Source: Oscillospiraceae bacterium (GTDB lineage Bacteria; Bacillota; Clostridia; Oscillospirales; Oscillospiraceae). From it: a stretch of 64,000 nucleotides of DNA. The notes under the pieces were generated by a model. That model saw nothing but the letters and a program-made list of their open reading frames with translations, was not told where the DNA came from and did not search any database. The DNA is taken from NCBI GenBank assembly GCA_017501355.1, contig JAFVXA010000034.1, forward strand, positions 22,932 through 86,931. The letters are read 5' to 3'. The position numbers and the translations under genes are program-made. Of the stretch, positions 16,302 to 23,594 are shown one piece after another (position 1 is the first letter of the stretch; each line of letters begins with the position of its first letter).

Positions 16302-17246
16302 TTATTTGTCATCACGATAGCCGAACAAGATAGGTTTGGTCTGCGGTGTCAGCGCTTCGAGTTGGAAGCCCTTCGCCTGCAGTCGGTCAATGATCTGCGA
16401 AAGGGCATTTGCGGTGGAGCTTTTCCCTGCACCGTCATGCATCAGCACTATGCTGCGGGATCTCCCCGATGCGCCGCCTACAACGCAATCAATGATGTGG
16501 CTCGTTGGCACGCTGCTGCCGGACGCATCCTCACTGGACACATTCCAGTCGTGGGGCACAAACCCTCGGCGCACCATTTCCGCGATCATTTCCTGATAAA
16601 GGGCACTGTTATAGCCGTTGATACTGCCGCCGGGGAAGCGGAACAGCGTCGGGGTCACGCCGGTCACTTCCTTGATCTGGCAGAAGACCGCATACATATC
16701 GCTGAGATATGATTCCACCGAGTCGTAGATCATGGAATACTCATGGGTGAAGCTATGCATACCGATGGCGTGTCCTTCCTCCACAATGCGGCGCATCCGC
16801 CGGAGGTTCTCCTCCCTGCTCTGTCCCACCACGAAGAAAGTCGCCTTCGCGCCCTTTTTCTCAAGAATATCCAATATTTCGTCTGTGCAGTAGGACGGTC
16901 CATCATCAAAGGTGAGGTAGACCACATTTTCCTTGCGCTCAGTGGCGGCAAGGGGCTGCGGCGCATAGAAGTCAGGATAGAGCTTCTGATAGTCAGGCGC
17001 TTCCGCTTCCAGCCTGATCCGCTCCTCCTCTTTTTCCTCGATCGCCAGCTCCAGCGCTGCATTTTCCGCTTCCAGCTGCTGCAAAAGCGCCGACTGCTCC
17101 TGCAGTCCGCTGATTTCCCCTTTCATCTCCCTGATGGTGCCGCGATAGCCGATGGCAAAACCGGTCGGCACCAAAATGGCGATGATGAAGAACAGCAGGA
17201 TCATGTTTTTATAGAAGCGCACGCTTCCGATATAACCACTTTTCAT
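16302..17246 (-). CDS. Polysaccharide deacetylase, membrane-anchored
   Basis: 314 residues: an N-terminal membrane helix (10-28), a coiled coil (about 35-75) and a NodB carbohydrate-esterase-4 domain. Motif 1 TFDDGPSYCTDEIL gives the catalytic Asp and metal Asp, and motif 2 GMHSFTHEYS gives the two metal-binding His. FRFPGGSINGYN matches the RxPxG segment, and the C-terminal IVLMHDGAGKSSTANAL supplies the last catalytic His. It should deacetylate peptidoglycan or a surface polysaccharide outside the membrane. Operon with the bactofilin gene. Confidence 0.92.
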   Translation of the reverse strand: MKSGYIGSVRFYKNMILLFFIIAILVPTGFAIGYRGTIREMKGEISGLQEQSALLQQLEAENAALELAIEEKEEERIRLEAEAPDYQKLYPDFYAPQPLAATERKENVVYLTFDDGPSYCTDEILDILEKKGAKATFFVVGQSREENLRRMRRIVEEGHAIGMHSFTHEYSMIYDSVESYLSDMYAVFCQIKEVTGVTPTLFRFPGGSINGYNSALYQEMIAEMVRRGFVPHDWNVSSEDASGSSVPTSHIIDCVVGGASGRSRSIVLMHDGAGKSSTANALSQIIDRLQAKGFQLEALTPQTKPILFGYRDDK

Positions 17247-17417
17247 GTTTCTTCCCAGTCTCTCTTTATATCATGGGCATACATTTACAAAAAGCCCAGA
17301 CTACACTGAGGTATTATAACACACGCATCTTGTGTTTGGCGATACTTTTTTTACATATTTTGCACTTTTTCCCGCTTTTTCTCTTTCCTTTCCCCCGCAC
17401 CTTACCCATCCGGGGCA

Positions 17418-17455
17418 AAAAAGCCGCCGCAGAAGCAAGTTCTGCAGCGGCTTTC
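17418..17455 (-). terminator. Terminator of the SLH/transglutaminase gene
   Basis: AAAGCCGCTGCAGAA with its complement (one mismatch), loop of five, then a T-rich run on the minus strand. Confidence 0.8.
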
Positions 17456-17461
17456 TTACTT

Positions 17462-19048
17462 TTAAGCGGCTCTTGTGCGGGCGATCTCCAACGAGAGATT
17501 GGAGTACCGCAGCCAGTTGTAAGACATTTCCAGAGGCATGATGGGCAGGCGGTTATACCAGTCGCAGATATATTCCTGATCCCCCACCACGAAACGGTTG
17601 AGCACATGGTGTTCATTGTCGGGAGAAAAGACAAAGCGGCAGTGGACAGTCTGCACATCAATTCCTTCCAGATTCAGCAGCATGGTGTAGGCAGCGGCTC
17701 TGCCAAGGCAGTTGGCACGCTTATTGATCAGGCAGGCATACGCCGTGTCATTTCGCATGGTCTCCTGACGGCTGATGTCCTGATAGTTGTCACCCACGGT
17801 GTAACCACCGGTCTGCATGAAATTATAATAGATGCGGGCAATGCGGATGGGATCCATGCCGGAGCCGATTTGATCACCGGAGACGATTTCCTCGCTCGCA
17901 TGCATGGTGTTGTAGATGCGCTGCACTTCTGCCACCGCCGCCTGCTGTTGCTGATAAAGCTCTGCATTGCTCAGGGGCGCATCGGGTGCACTCAGGTAGT
18001 ACTGGGTGCATTGGTAGCCCCGCAGCTCATCCCGCAGGGTATAGGTCAGCCACTTCACCTCAGGGTTCACAAAGGCACCCATCAGCTCAGCAAAGCTGCT
18101 GAAAAGCTCCATGCGGCTGTCTTTCACATAATGGTACATCTCATCGGCAAACGCGGCATCCCGCACTGTCAGATTTTCCAGCGCATAGTCACCCACCAGA
18201 AAACAGCCTAGCATATTGTTGACAAACTCCTCCTTGGTATCGGGGTCAGTCACCCAGCCCATGTCCTCATCGAAGCCATAGAACTTTCCCTGCGCCTTCA
18301 CCATGTCACGAACGCGCTTGTCCATGTACTGATCGTGGAAAATGTGCCAGCCTTCGTAGTCCAGCTGCGCAGAATAGGCAGGCTGCGCCTCGGTGATGGC
18401 GGTGGCAGCAACAGCCGCTTCTTCCACTGCCCCCTCCTCCTGCAGCACCTGCACCAGCATCTGCGCTTCACCCTTGGGCTCGGTGAGCAGGGCGTTGTAG
18501 GCGATCTGCGCGCAGGCATCACGGTAAAGGGTTGCAGAACCGTTCACATACTCACCACGGGTGATCAGCTCCAGCTTTTCCGCCAGCAGAATCGCCGAGC
18601 TGTAAGAAAAATCTCCTGCGTGGTCATCATAGCCGAGGGCGCGCAGCACAAAGGTCAAAAAGGCATTGCTCTTCAGCGCGCCGTTGCCAAAGGTGGTGGC
18701 ACTGGTGCCGCTGGTATAGCCCTTGCTGTACGCATACGCCGCGTATTTCGCAGAGTTGCCGCTGACATCGGTAAAGGGGCAGGGTCCCTCATAGGCAAGG
18801 GCGTCTTCCTCCTCGCCCAGCAGGCGGATCAGCATGATCAAGCCCTGCATACGGGTGGCAGGCTTTTCCAGTGCAAAATCAGGGGAACCATCCGCATTCG
18901 TACCCGTTCCGCGGAAGAGACCCAGATCGTACAAAATCTCCGCCTCATCGGTAAACTGCGGCTCATACACTGCCGCGGAAGCGCTGACGGTAAAAACAGC
19001 CAGCACCAGCGCCAGCGTCATCGCCAGCAGGGAAAGACGCTTTTTCAT
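17462..19048 (-). CDS. Secreted SLH-like protein with transglutaminase-type C-terminus
   Basis: 528 residues. A signal peptide ends at VSASAA. Three segments (about 27-75, 80-130 and 135-190) resemble degenerate S-layer homology repeats, for example CPFTDVSGNSAKYAAYAYSK. The C-terminal 150 residues look like a transglutaminase/cysteine-protease core: Cys in RANCLGRAAAYTMLLN, His in EHHVLNRF and Asp in EYICDWYN. It would act at the cell surface. ATG at 19048 has AAGGAG eight bases upstream; a GTG nine bases earlier lacks spacing. Promoter at 19100-19128. Confidence 0.75.
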   Translation of the reverse strand: MKKRLSLLAMTLALVLAVFTVSASAAVYEPQFTDEAEILYDLGLFRGTGTNADGSPDFALEKPATRMQGLIMLIRLLGEEEDALAYEGPCPFTDVSGNSAKYAAYAYSKGYTSGTSATTFGNGALKSNAFLTFVLRALGYDDHAGDFSYSSAILLAEKLELITRGEYVNGSATLYRDACAQIAYNALLTEPKGEAQMLVQVLQEEGAVEEAAVAATAITEAQPAYSAQLDYEGWHIFHDQYMDKRVRDMVKAQGKFYGFDEDMGWVTDPDTKEEFVNNMLGCFLVGDYALENLTVRDAAFADEMYHYVKDSRMELFSSFAELMGAFVNPEVKWLTYTLRDELRGYQCTQYYLSAPDAPLSNAELYQQQQAAVAEVQRIYNTMHASEEIVSGDQIGSGMDPIRIARIYYNFMQTGGYTVGDNYQDISRQETMRNDTAYACLINKRANCLGRAAAYTMLLNLEGIDVQTVHCRFVFSPDNEHHVLNRFVVGDQEYICDWYNRLPIMPLEMSYNWLRYSNLSLEIARTRAA

Positions 19049-19099
19049 GTCTGTCACTCCTTGATTTCCAAATTACTTTATTAAAAAATAGATGAAAGT

Positions 19100-19128
19100 A
19101 TAATAGACCCTGAGCAGAAAAATGTCAA
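19100..19128 (-). promoter_or_regulatory. Strong sigma-A promoter of the SLH-like gene
   Basis: TTGACA, 17 bases, TATTAT on the minus strand, 51 bases before the ATG. Confidence 0.75.
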
Positions 19129-19157
19129 CGAAAGAGTAGCTCCCACGTCGCCCCCCG

Positions 19158-19187
19158 TTCATATCCCACCGTCTCTCTGCATAGGAT
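19158..19187 (+). promoter_or_regulatory. Candidate sigma-E promoter of spoIIID
   Basis: TTCATATC, 13 bases, GCATAGGAT resembles the mother-cell sigma-E pattern (TCATATT, 13-14 bases, GCATACNAT). The start point would fall near 19195, just before the GAGGAG site. Confidence 0.45.
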
Positions 19188-19217
19188 GGAGCAACCTGAT
19201 GCGAGGAGTGAAGCGTT

Positions 19218-19469
19218 TTGAAAGGAAACATGGAGGAGCGGGCGGAACGACTGGCGCTTTACATCATCGAAAACCGAACTACCGTCCGCGCCGCCGCGCA
19301 GAAATTTGGCATCTCCAAAAGCACCGTACATAAGGATCTCAGCGAGCGGCTGCCCCAATACAACCGTTCGCTTTATCTGCAGGCAAAGGAAGTCCTTGAG
19401 CAAAACAAGGCAGAGCGGCACATCCGCGGCGGGATCGCCACACGGAAAAAATACAAGGGCAATGATTGA
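19218..19469 (+). CDS. spoIIID: Sporulation transcription regulator SpoIIID
   Basis: 83-residue DNA-binding protein that activates and represses sigma-E and sigma-K genes in the sporulating mother cell. The helix-turn-helix VRAAAQKFGISKSTVHKDLS and the basic C-terminal NKAERHIRGGIATRKKYKG are near-diagnostic. The TTG start at 19218 gives the usual MKxxxEER N-terminus and has GAGGAG about ten bases upstream. The upstream sequence resembles a sigma-E promoter. Its presence marks the host as a genetic spore former. Confidence 0.95.
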   Translation: MKGNMEERAERLALYIIENRTTVRAAAQKFGISKSTVHKDLSERLPQYNRSLYLQAKEVLEQNKAERHIRGGIATRKKYKGND

Positions 19470-19482
19470 CAGAAAACTTTAG

Positions 19483-19511
19483 TTGCATCTTTTGTCGGAA
19501 TAGGTCATAAT
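19483..19511 (+). promoter_or_regulatory. Sigma-A promoter of the LCP gene
   Basis: TTGCAT, 17 bases, CATAAT, 53 bases before the ATG at 19565. Confidence 0.5.
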
Positions 19512-19564
19512 AAAAGGTGCGCATGCTTTCTCATGCAGCCCCAATGGATTAGGACGTTCTGATT

Positions 19565-20578
19565 ATGAGCAAACGATACAAAGGCACCTCTACCCCACAG
19601 AAGATCACTGCGCTGCTGCTGTCACTGCTGTTTGTCGGCACAGGCGCATTTGCCGGCATGAAGCTGGTATTCAAGGAACCGGAGCTGCCCGCCGACACGA
19701 CTCCTGAAGACAACAGCGAGGTCACCAATCAGGTGCAGCAGCCAAGCGGTCCTGTCCGCAAGGACGGCTTCTACAACATCCTCGTCTGCGGCGTGGATGA
19801 CGGCAACGGCGGCAGCGACACCATGATCCTCGTCTCCATAGACTCCTCCAAGCCCGCAGTCAACTGCATCAGCATCCCCCGCGACACGTTGATCGACGTG
19901 GACTGGAAGGTGAAAAAGATCAACAACGCCTACAACAAGGGCGGCATCTCCATGGTCTCGGAAAAGGTGTCCGAAATGATGGGCGTGCCCATTGACTATG
20001 TGGTGAAGGTCGATCTGCAGGCATTCATCGCGTTGGTGGACTCCATCGGCGGCGTGGAGTTCGACGTGCCGCTGAACATGGACTACGACGACCCCTATCA
20101 GGATCTGCACATCCATGTGAGCAAGGGTCTGCAGAAGCTGGACGGCAAGACCGCCATGGGTGTGGTGCGCTTCCGCCACAACAACGACGGCAGCGGCTAC
20201 GGCACGGAGGATATCGGTCGTATCGGCACCCAACAGGCATTCCTCAAGGCAGTTGCCAAGAAAATGATCTCCACCATCAGCCCCGACGACTTCGGTAAAT
20301 ACGCCAAGATTTTCAAGGAATATGTGGAAACCAGTCTGAGTGTCAACAACCTCCTCTGGTGCGGTCAGCAGGCGCTGGCAGCAGGTCTGGACAACATTCA
20401 TTTCCACACCCTGCCCGGTGACGGCACCGGCTATTACAACGGCGGCAGCTACTATATTCTCTATGACGATCAGGTGCTGAGCCTCGTCAATGATTACTTC
20501 AATCCCTTCACCGAAGCGAGAACCCTTGCGGATCTGCACGTGTTCGTGCCCGAGGGTTATACTCGCCCCAACGCATAA
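19565..20578 (+). CDS. LytR-CpsA-Psr (LCP) family cell-wall ligase
   Basis: 337 residues: one N-terminal membrane helix (13-32), a short linker and an extracellular LCP domain. Family features are NILVCGVDD, SDTMILVSID, CISIPRDTLID (Arg contacting the lipid diphosphate), KINNAYNKGG, DSIGGVEFDVP and VRFRHNNDG with the conserved Arg residues. LCP proteins attach teichoic acids or capsule polymers from undecaprenyl-diphosphate to peptidoglycan. Start ATG at 19565, weak AGGA site. Monocistronic. Confidence 0.92.
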   Translation: MSKRYKGTSTPQKITALLLSLLFVGTGAFAGMKLVFKEPELPADTTPEDNSEVTNQVQQPSGPVRKDGFYNILVCGVDDGNGGSDTMILVSIDSSKPAVNCISIPRDTLIDVDWKVKKINNAYNKGGISMVSEKVSEMMGVPIDYVVKVDLQAFIALVDSIGGVEFDVPLNMDYDDPYQDLHIHVSKGLQKLDGKTAMGVVRFRHNNDGSGYGTEDIGRIGTQQAFLKAVAKKMISTISPDDFGKYAKIFKEYVETSLSVNNLLWCGQQALAAGLDNIHFHTLPGDGTGYYNGGSYYILYDDQVLSLVNDYFNPFTEARTLADLHVFVPEGYTRPNA

Positions 20579-20584
20579 ACGACT

Positions 20585-20613
20585 AAACGCCGACGCGCTG
20601 CGTCGGCGTTTTT
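20585..20613 (+). terminator. Terminator of the LCP gene
   Basis: AAACGCCGACG, loop, CGTCGGCGTTTTT. It lies two bases before the stop of the leftward AraC gene. Confidence 0.85.
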
Positions 20614-20614
20614 C

Positions 20615-21874
20615 TTATTTCTGCGTCTCTCCCCGCTCAGCACCGGAATGGCGGCGGTACTGCGCCGGGGTGACCCCTGTTTTCTTTTTGAACAGGCGTA
20701 CAAAATAGTTCGGATCCTGAAAGCCGCAGCGCTGGGCGATCGTCTGCACCTGCAGGCGGGTAGTCTGCAGCAGATGAATGGCGTGATGGATACGCTTTTC
20801 ATTGACATAATCCGTGAGCGTCTGCCCCGTTTCCTTTTTAAACTGGGCAGAGAGATAGGATGCTGTCACCTTCTGCGCCGCCGCCACCGTTCGCAGGGAC
20901 AGATCGCCCGCAGGGTCTGCGTCGATATAGGTCACCGTTTTCTGCACCAATCCCGAATACCCGGCGGTAGCGTGCTTACGGACAAGGCGGCTGTATGTCC
21001 GTATCATATCGCCCATGAGGCTTTCTCCTTCGCCGACGGCGCGGAGACTCTCGATCTTCCACGCAAAATCGGAGGACATCCGGTCCAGATACAGCGGGTG
21101 CACGCCGCCCTGCTCCGCCGCCTTGCGCAGCAGGGTGTTGCAGACAATGCAGTAGTGCTTGAAGCTGTAGAGGGGATCACCGGAGCGCTGCGCAAAATGG
21201 AAGTCGGAAAAATGGAACATCATCTGATCTGCCTGCATGACCAAACCGTTGGAAACAATGCGCATGAGCTCATTTTCGTTGGCATATCTTGTCTCCATCA
21301 GCTGCATATTCAGCAGCAGCTGCTCATCCGCCGTCGCGCCGATCTTCTCTTCGGCAAAGGAAAACACGCCCTCAAACTCCCGGTCAATGTCCAGGATCCG
21401 AATCATTTCCGTTTCGCCCCAGACTGTTTCGCCCAGCGCCTGCAGCGCACGGGTCAAAATCCCCTCGCCCGCAAGAACGGGCACCTCTGCCATGAGATGG
21501 CGCAGCTGGGCGGCACGCTCTGCGGAGAGGGAGAATCGGGCGGACAGCGCCGCCACATCCTGCTCCCTCAGCACCTCGGTATAATACGGTCCGATCATCA
21601 GCAGTCCGTCATCGGCAGGGAGCTTCATAAAGGCATAGCGGCAACGTACTCCATCGGAGACCAGATAGATCACCTGCTCCTCCGCGCGGCTCGCAACGGC
21701 AAGGAACAGCCTGTCATATTCGCTGTCCCGACCAAAGAATTTTCTGAAGGCAGGACTGAACTCCTCCGGCAGAGCTTCCCCGGGGGCAAGAACAAAGGAT
21801 TGTAATCGGAATTTTTTGAACATTTTCCGCAAAAAGTCCAGTTCAGCACGGTAAATCATTCTATTTTTCACCAT
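20615..21874 (-). CDS. AraC-family transcription regulator
   Basis: 419 residues. The last 100 residues hold the two AraC helix-turn-helices (AAAQKVTASYLSAQFKKETG and IAQRCGFQDPNYFVRLFKKK, then GVTPAQYRR). The long N-terminal part has no recognised sensor domain but is predicted cytoplasmic and mixed alpha/beta. It diverges from the GPH symporter gene and very likely controls the uronide block. The intergenic tandem repeat AAAATAGTRCTA is a good binding-site candidate. The ATG at 21874 has only a weak ribosome site, so the true start could be a few codons downstream. Confidence 0.88.
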   Translation of the reverse strand: MVKNRMIYRAELDFLRKMFKKFRLQSFVLAPGEALPEEFSPAFRKFFGRDSEYDRLFLAVASRAEEQVIYLVSDGVRCRYAFMKLPADDGLLMIGPYYTEVLREQDVAALSARFSLSAERAAQLRHLMAEVPVLAGEGILTRALQALGETVWGETEMIRILDIDREFEGVFSFAEEKIGATADEQLLLNMQLMETRYANENELMRIVSNGLVMQADQMMFHFSDFHFAQRSGDPLYSFKHYCIVCNTLLRKAAEQGGVHPLYLDRMSSDFAWKIESLRAVGEGESLMGDMIRTYSRLVRKHATAGYSGLVQKTVTYIDADPAGDLSLRTVAAAQKVTASYLSAQFKKETGQTLTDYVNEKRIHHAIHLLQTTRLQVQTIAQRCGFQDPNYFVRLFKKKTGVTPAQYRRHSGAERGETQK

Positions 21875-21956
21875 CTTTTATTGTGTAATGCGCACTAAAG
21901 AAAGGGCTTGTAATTGCATTATCTCACAAAAACGTTCTCTTTTCAACACAACTCAA

Positions 21957-21989
21957 AAAATAGTGCTATTTGAGCTGAAAATAGTACTA
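21957..21989. promoter_or_regulatory. Tandem direct repeat, likely AraC operator
   Basis: AAAATAGTGCTA at 21957-21968 and AAAATAGTACTA at 21978-21989 differ at one base and start 21 bases apart, two helical turns. Head-to-tail half-sites at this distance are typical for AraC-type activators. They lie about 90 bases upstream of the symporter start. Confidence 0.6.
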
Positions 21990-22080
21990 CCAAAACTGTT
22001 GTTTTTTTGTTATCATACTATTAAATATCGCCGTGTCACCCTCTGTGTGCGGCGAGCATGAAAGAAAAGAGGATGAAAAA

Positions 22081-23499
22081 ATGGCAAAGAAACCTGTCAA
22101 GCTGGACGAAAACGGCTTCCGCAAGTTTGGTATGCGGGACTGCCTGGCTTACGCCGCCGGCGACCTTGGCTGCAACATGAGCTTCGCGCTCAAGAGCACC
22201 ATGGCAATCTTCTGGACGCAGTTCATGGGTCTGGATCTGATCTACTCCGCACTGCTGATCGTGGTGCAGGTGTGGGACGCAATCAACGACCCCCTGATCG
22301 GCTCCATCGTGGACTCCGACAGACATCAGTACAAGCGCAATAAGTTCCTGCAGTACATCTGGGCAGGCTCCATCGGTCTGATCATCGGCGGCGCTTGCTG
22401 CTTCCTGCCCTTCCCCGATGCTCCCATGGTAGCAAAGTGCATCATCTTCATCGCAGGCTATGTGGTCTGGGATGCATTCTACACTGTGGCAAACGTGCCC
22501 TACGGCTCCCTGCTGTCCCTGATCTCCGACAAGCCTGCTGACCGCGCATCCCTCTCCGCATGGCGCTCTGTCGGTTCCATCGGCGGCAACATGCTGCCCA
22601 TGGTCATCCTGCCCTTCATCATCTTTGATGAGAACAACAACCTCATCGGTGAGCGCGTGTTCATCGCCGCTCTCATCATGGGCTTCTTCGGCTTCCTCTG
22701 CTTCCAGTTCATGATCAAGAACACCGAGATCCGCGTGGACACCGAGATCAAGCTGGATGATCAGCCCAAGTTCAACGTCATCAAGGCAATGGGCAACTTC
22801 CTGAAGAACCGCCCCGCAGTGGGCGCTACCATCGCCGCTATGGGTATGTTCATCGGTATGCAGGGCGCAACCACCGCTGTCACCGTCCTCTTCCAGTCCT
22901 ACTTCCACAACGTGAAGGCATCCGGTGTCGTGCAGATGTTCGCCATGATCCCTGTTATGGTGTTCACTCCCCTTGCCCGTAAGATGGTCACCAAGTACGG
23001 CAAGAAGGAGCTGGCTTCCGTCGGCGCTATCTGCAGCCTCATCGCCAGCATTCTGATGTTCGTCATGCCCATCAGCGGCGACAACAAGGGTATGCTGCTG
23101 TACATCATCTGCCAGCTCATCAACTCCCTCGGTATGGGTATCTACTCCACCGTTTCCTGGGCAATGATGGGCGATGCCATCGACTACAACGAGTGGAAGT
23201 TCGGCGTCCGCGAGGAAGGTACCGTGTACGCACTGCACTCCTTCTTCCGTAAGCTCGCACAGGGTGTCGGTCCCGCCATCGTCCTCGCTATCATGGTGGC
23301 ACTGGGCTATGTGGGTGCCAACGAAGGCAACCAGACCGCAGAGGTCGCTCTGCGTATGCGTTACCTCGTTCCCGGAACCTATGCATTCAGCGCTGTGATG
23401 CAGTTCATCGGTCTGGGCATGATCTATAACCTCGACAAAAAGACCACCGCCAAGATGACCGAGGAGCTGAACGCTCGTCACGCTGCACACGCAGAATAA
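22081..23499 (+). CDS. GPH-family sugar/uronide:cation symporter
   Basis: 472 residues with about twelve membrane helices, of the glycoside-pentoside-hexuronide:cation symporter family in the MFS clan. Typical features are the N-terminal YAAGDLGCNMSFALKSTMAIF, WDAINDPLIGSIVDSDRHQ (conserved DP and cation-site Asp) and MGDAIDYNEWKFGVREEG before the C-terminal helices. First gene of the uronide operon; imported glycosides would be cleaved by the following GH2 enzyme. ATG at 22081 with AAGAGGA upstream. A hairpin with TTTT at 23529 may trim expression of downstream genes. Confidence 0.93.
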   Translation: MAKKPVKLDENGFRKFGMRDCLAYAAGDLGCNMSFALKSTMAIFWTQFMGLDLIYSALLIVVQVWDAINDPLIGSIVDSDRHQYKRNKFLQYIWAGSIGLIIGGACCFLPFPDAPMVAKCIIFIAGYVVWDAFYTVANVPYGSLLSLISDKPADRASLSAWRSVGSIGGNMLPMVILPFIIFDENNNLIGERVFIAALIMGFFGFLCFQFMIKNTEIRVDTEIKLDDQPKFNVIKAMGNFLKNRPAVGATIAAMGMFIGMQGATTAVTVLFQSYFHNVKASGVVQMFAMIPVMVFTPLARKMVTKYGKKELASVGAICSLIASILMFVMPISGDNKGMLLYIICQLINSLGMGIYSTVSWAMMGDAIDYNEWKFGVREEGTVYALHSFFRKLAQGVGPAIVLAIMVALGYVGANEGNQTAEVALRMRYLVPGTYAFSAVMQFIGLGMIYNLDKKTTAKMTEELNARHAAHAE

Positions 23500-23528
23500 T
23501 CCGCCATACCATCATACGCAAATGCTTT

Positions 23529-23560
23529 GACGGCAGGCAGAGTTCTGCCTGCCGTCTTTT
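23529..23560 (+). terminator. Intra-operon hairpin after the symporter gene
   Basis: GACGGCAGGCAGA pairs with TCTGCCTGCCGTC and is followed by TTTT. It may be a partial terminator or an mRNA-stability hairpin. Confidence 0.7.
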
Positions 23561-23594
23561 CTGATCTTCAAATTTATACAAGGAGGAACTACCA

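Noticed and set aside
23529..23560. End of the uronide operon after the symporter
   Set aside because: The hairpin resembles a terminator, but the following genes belong to the same pathway and no clear new promoter precedes the GH2 gene; partial termination is more likely.
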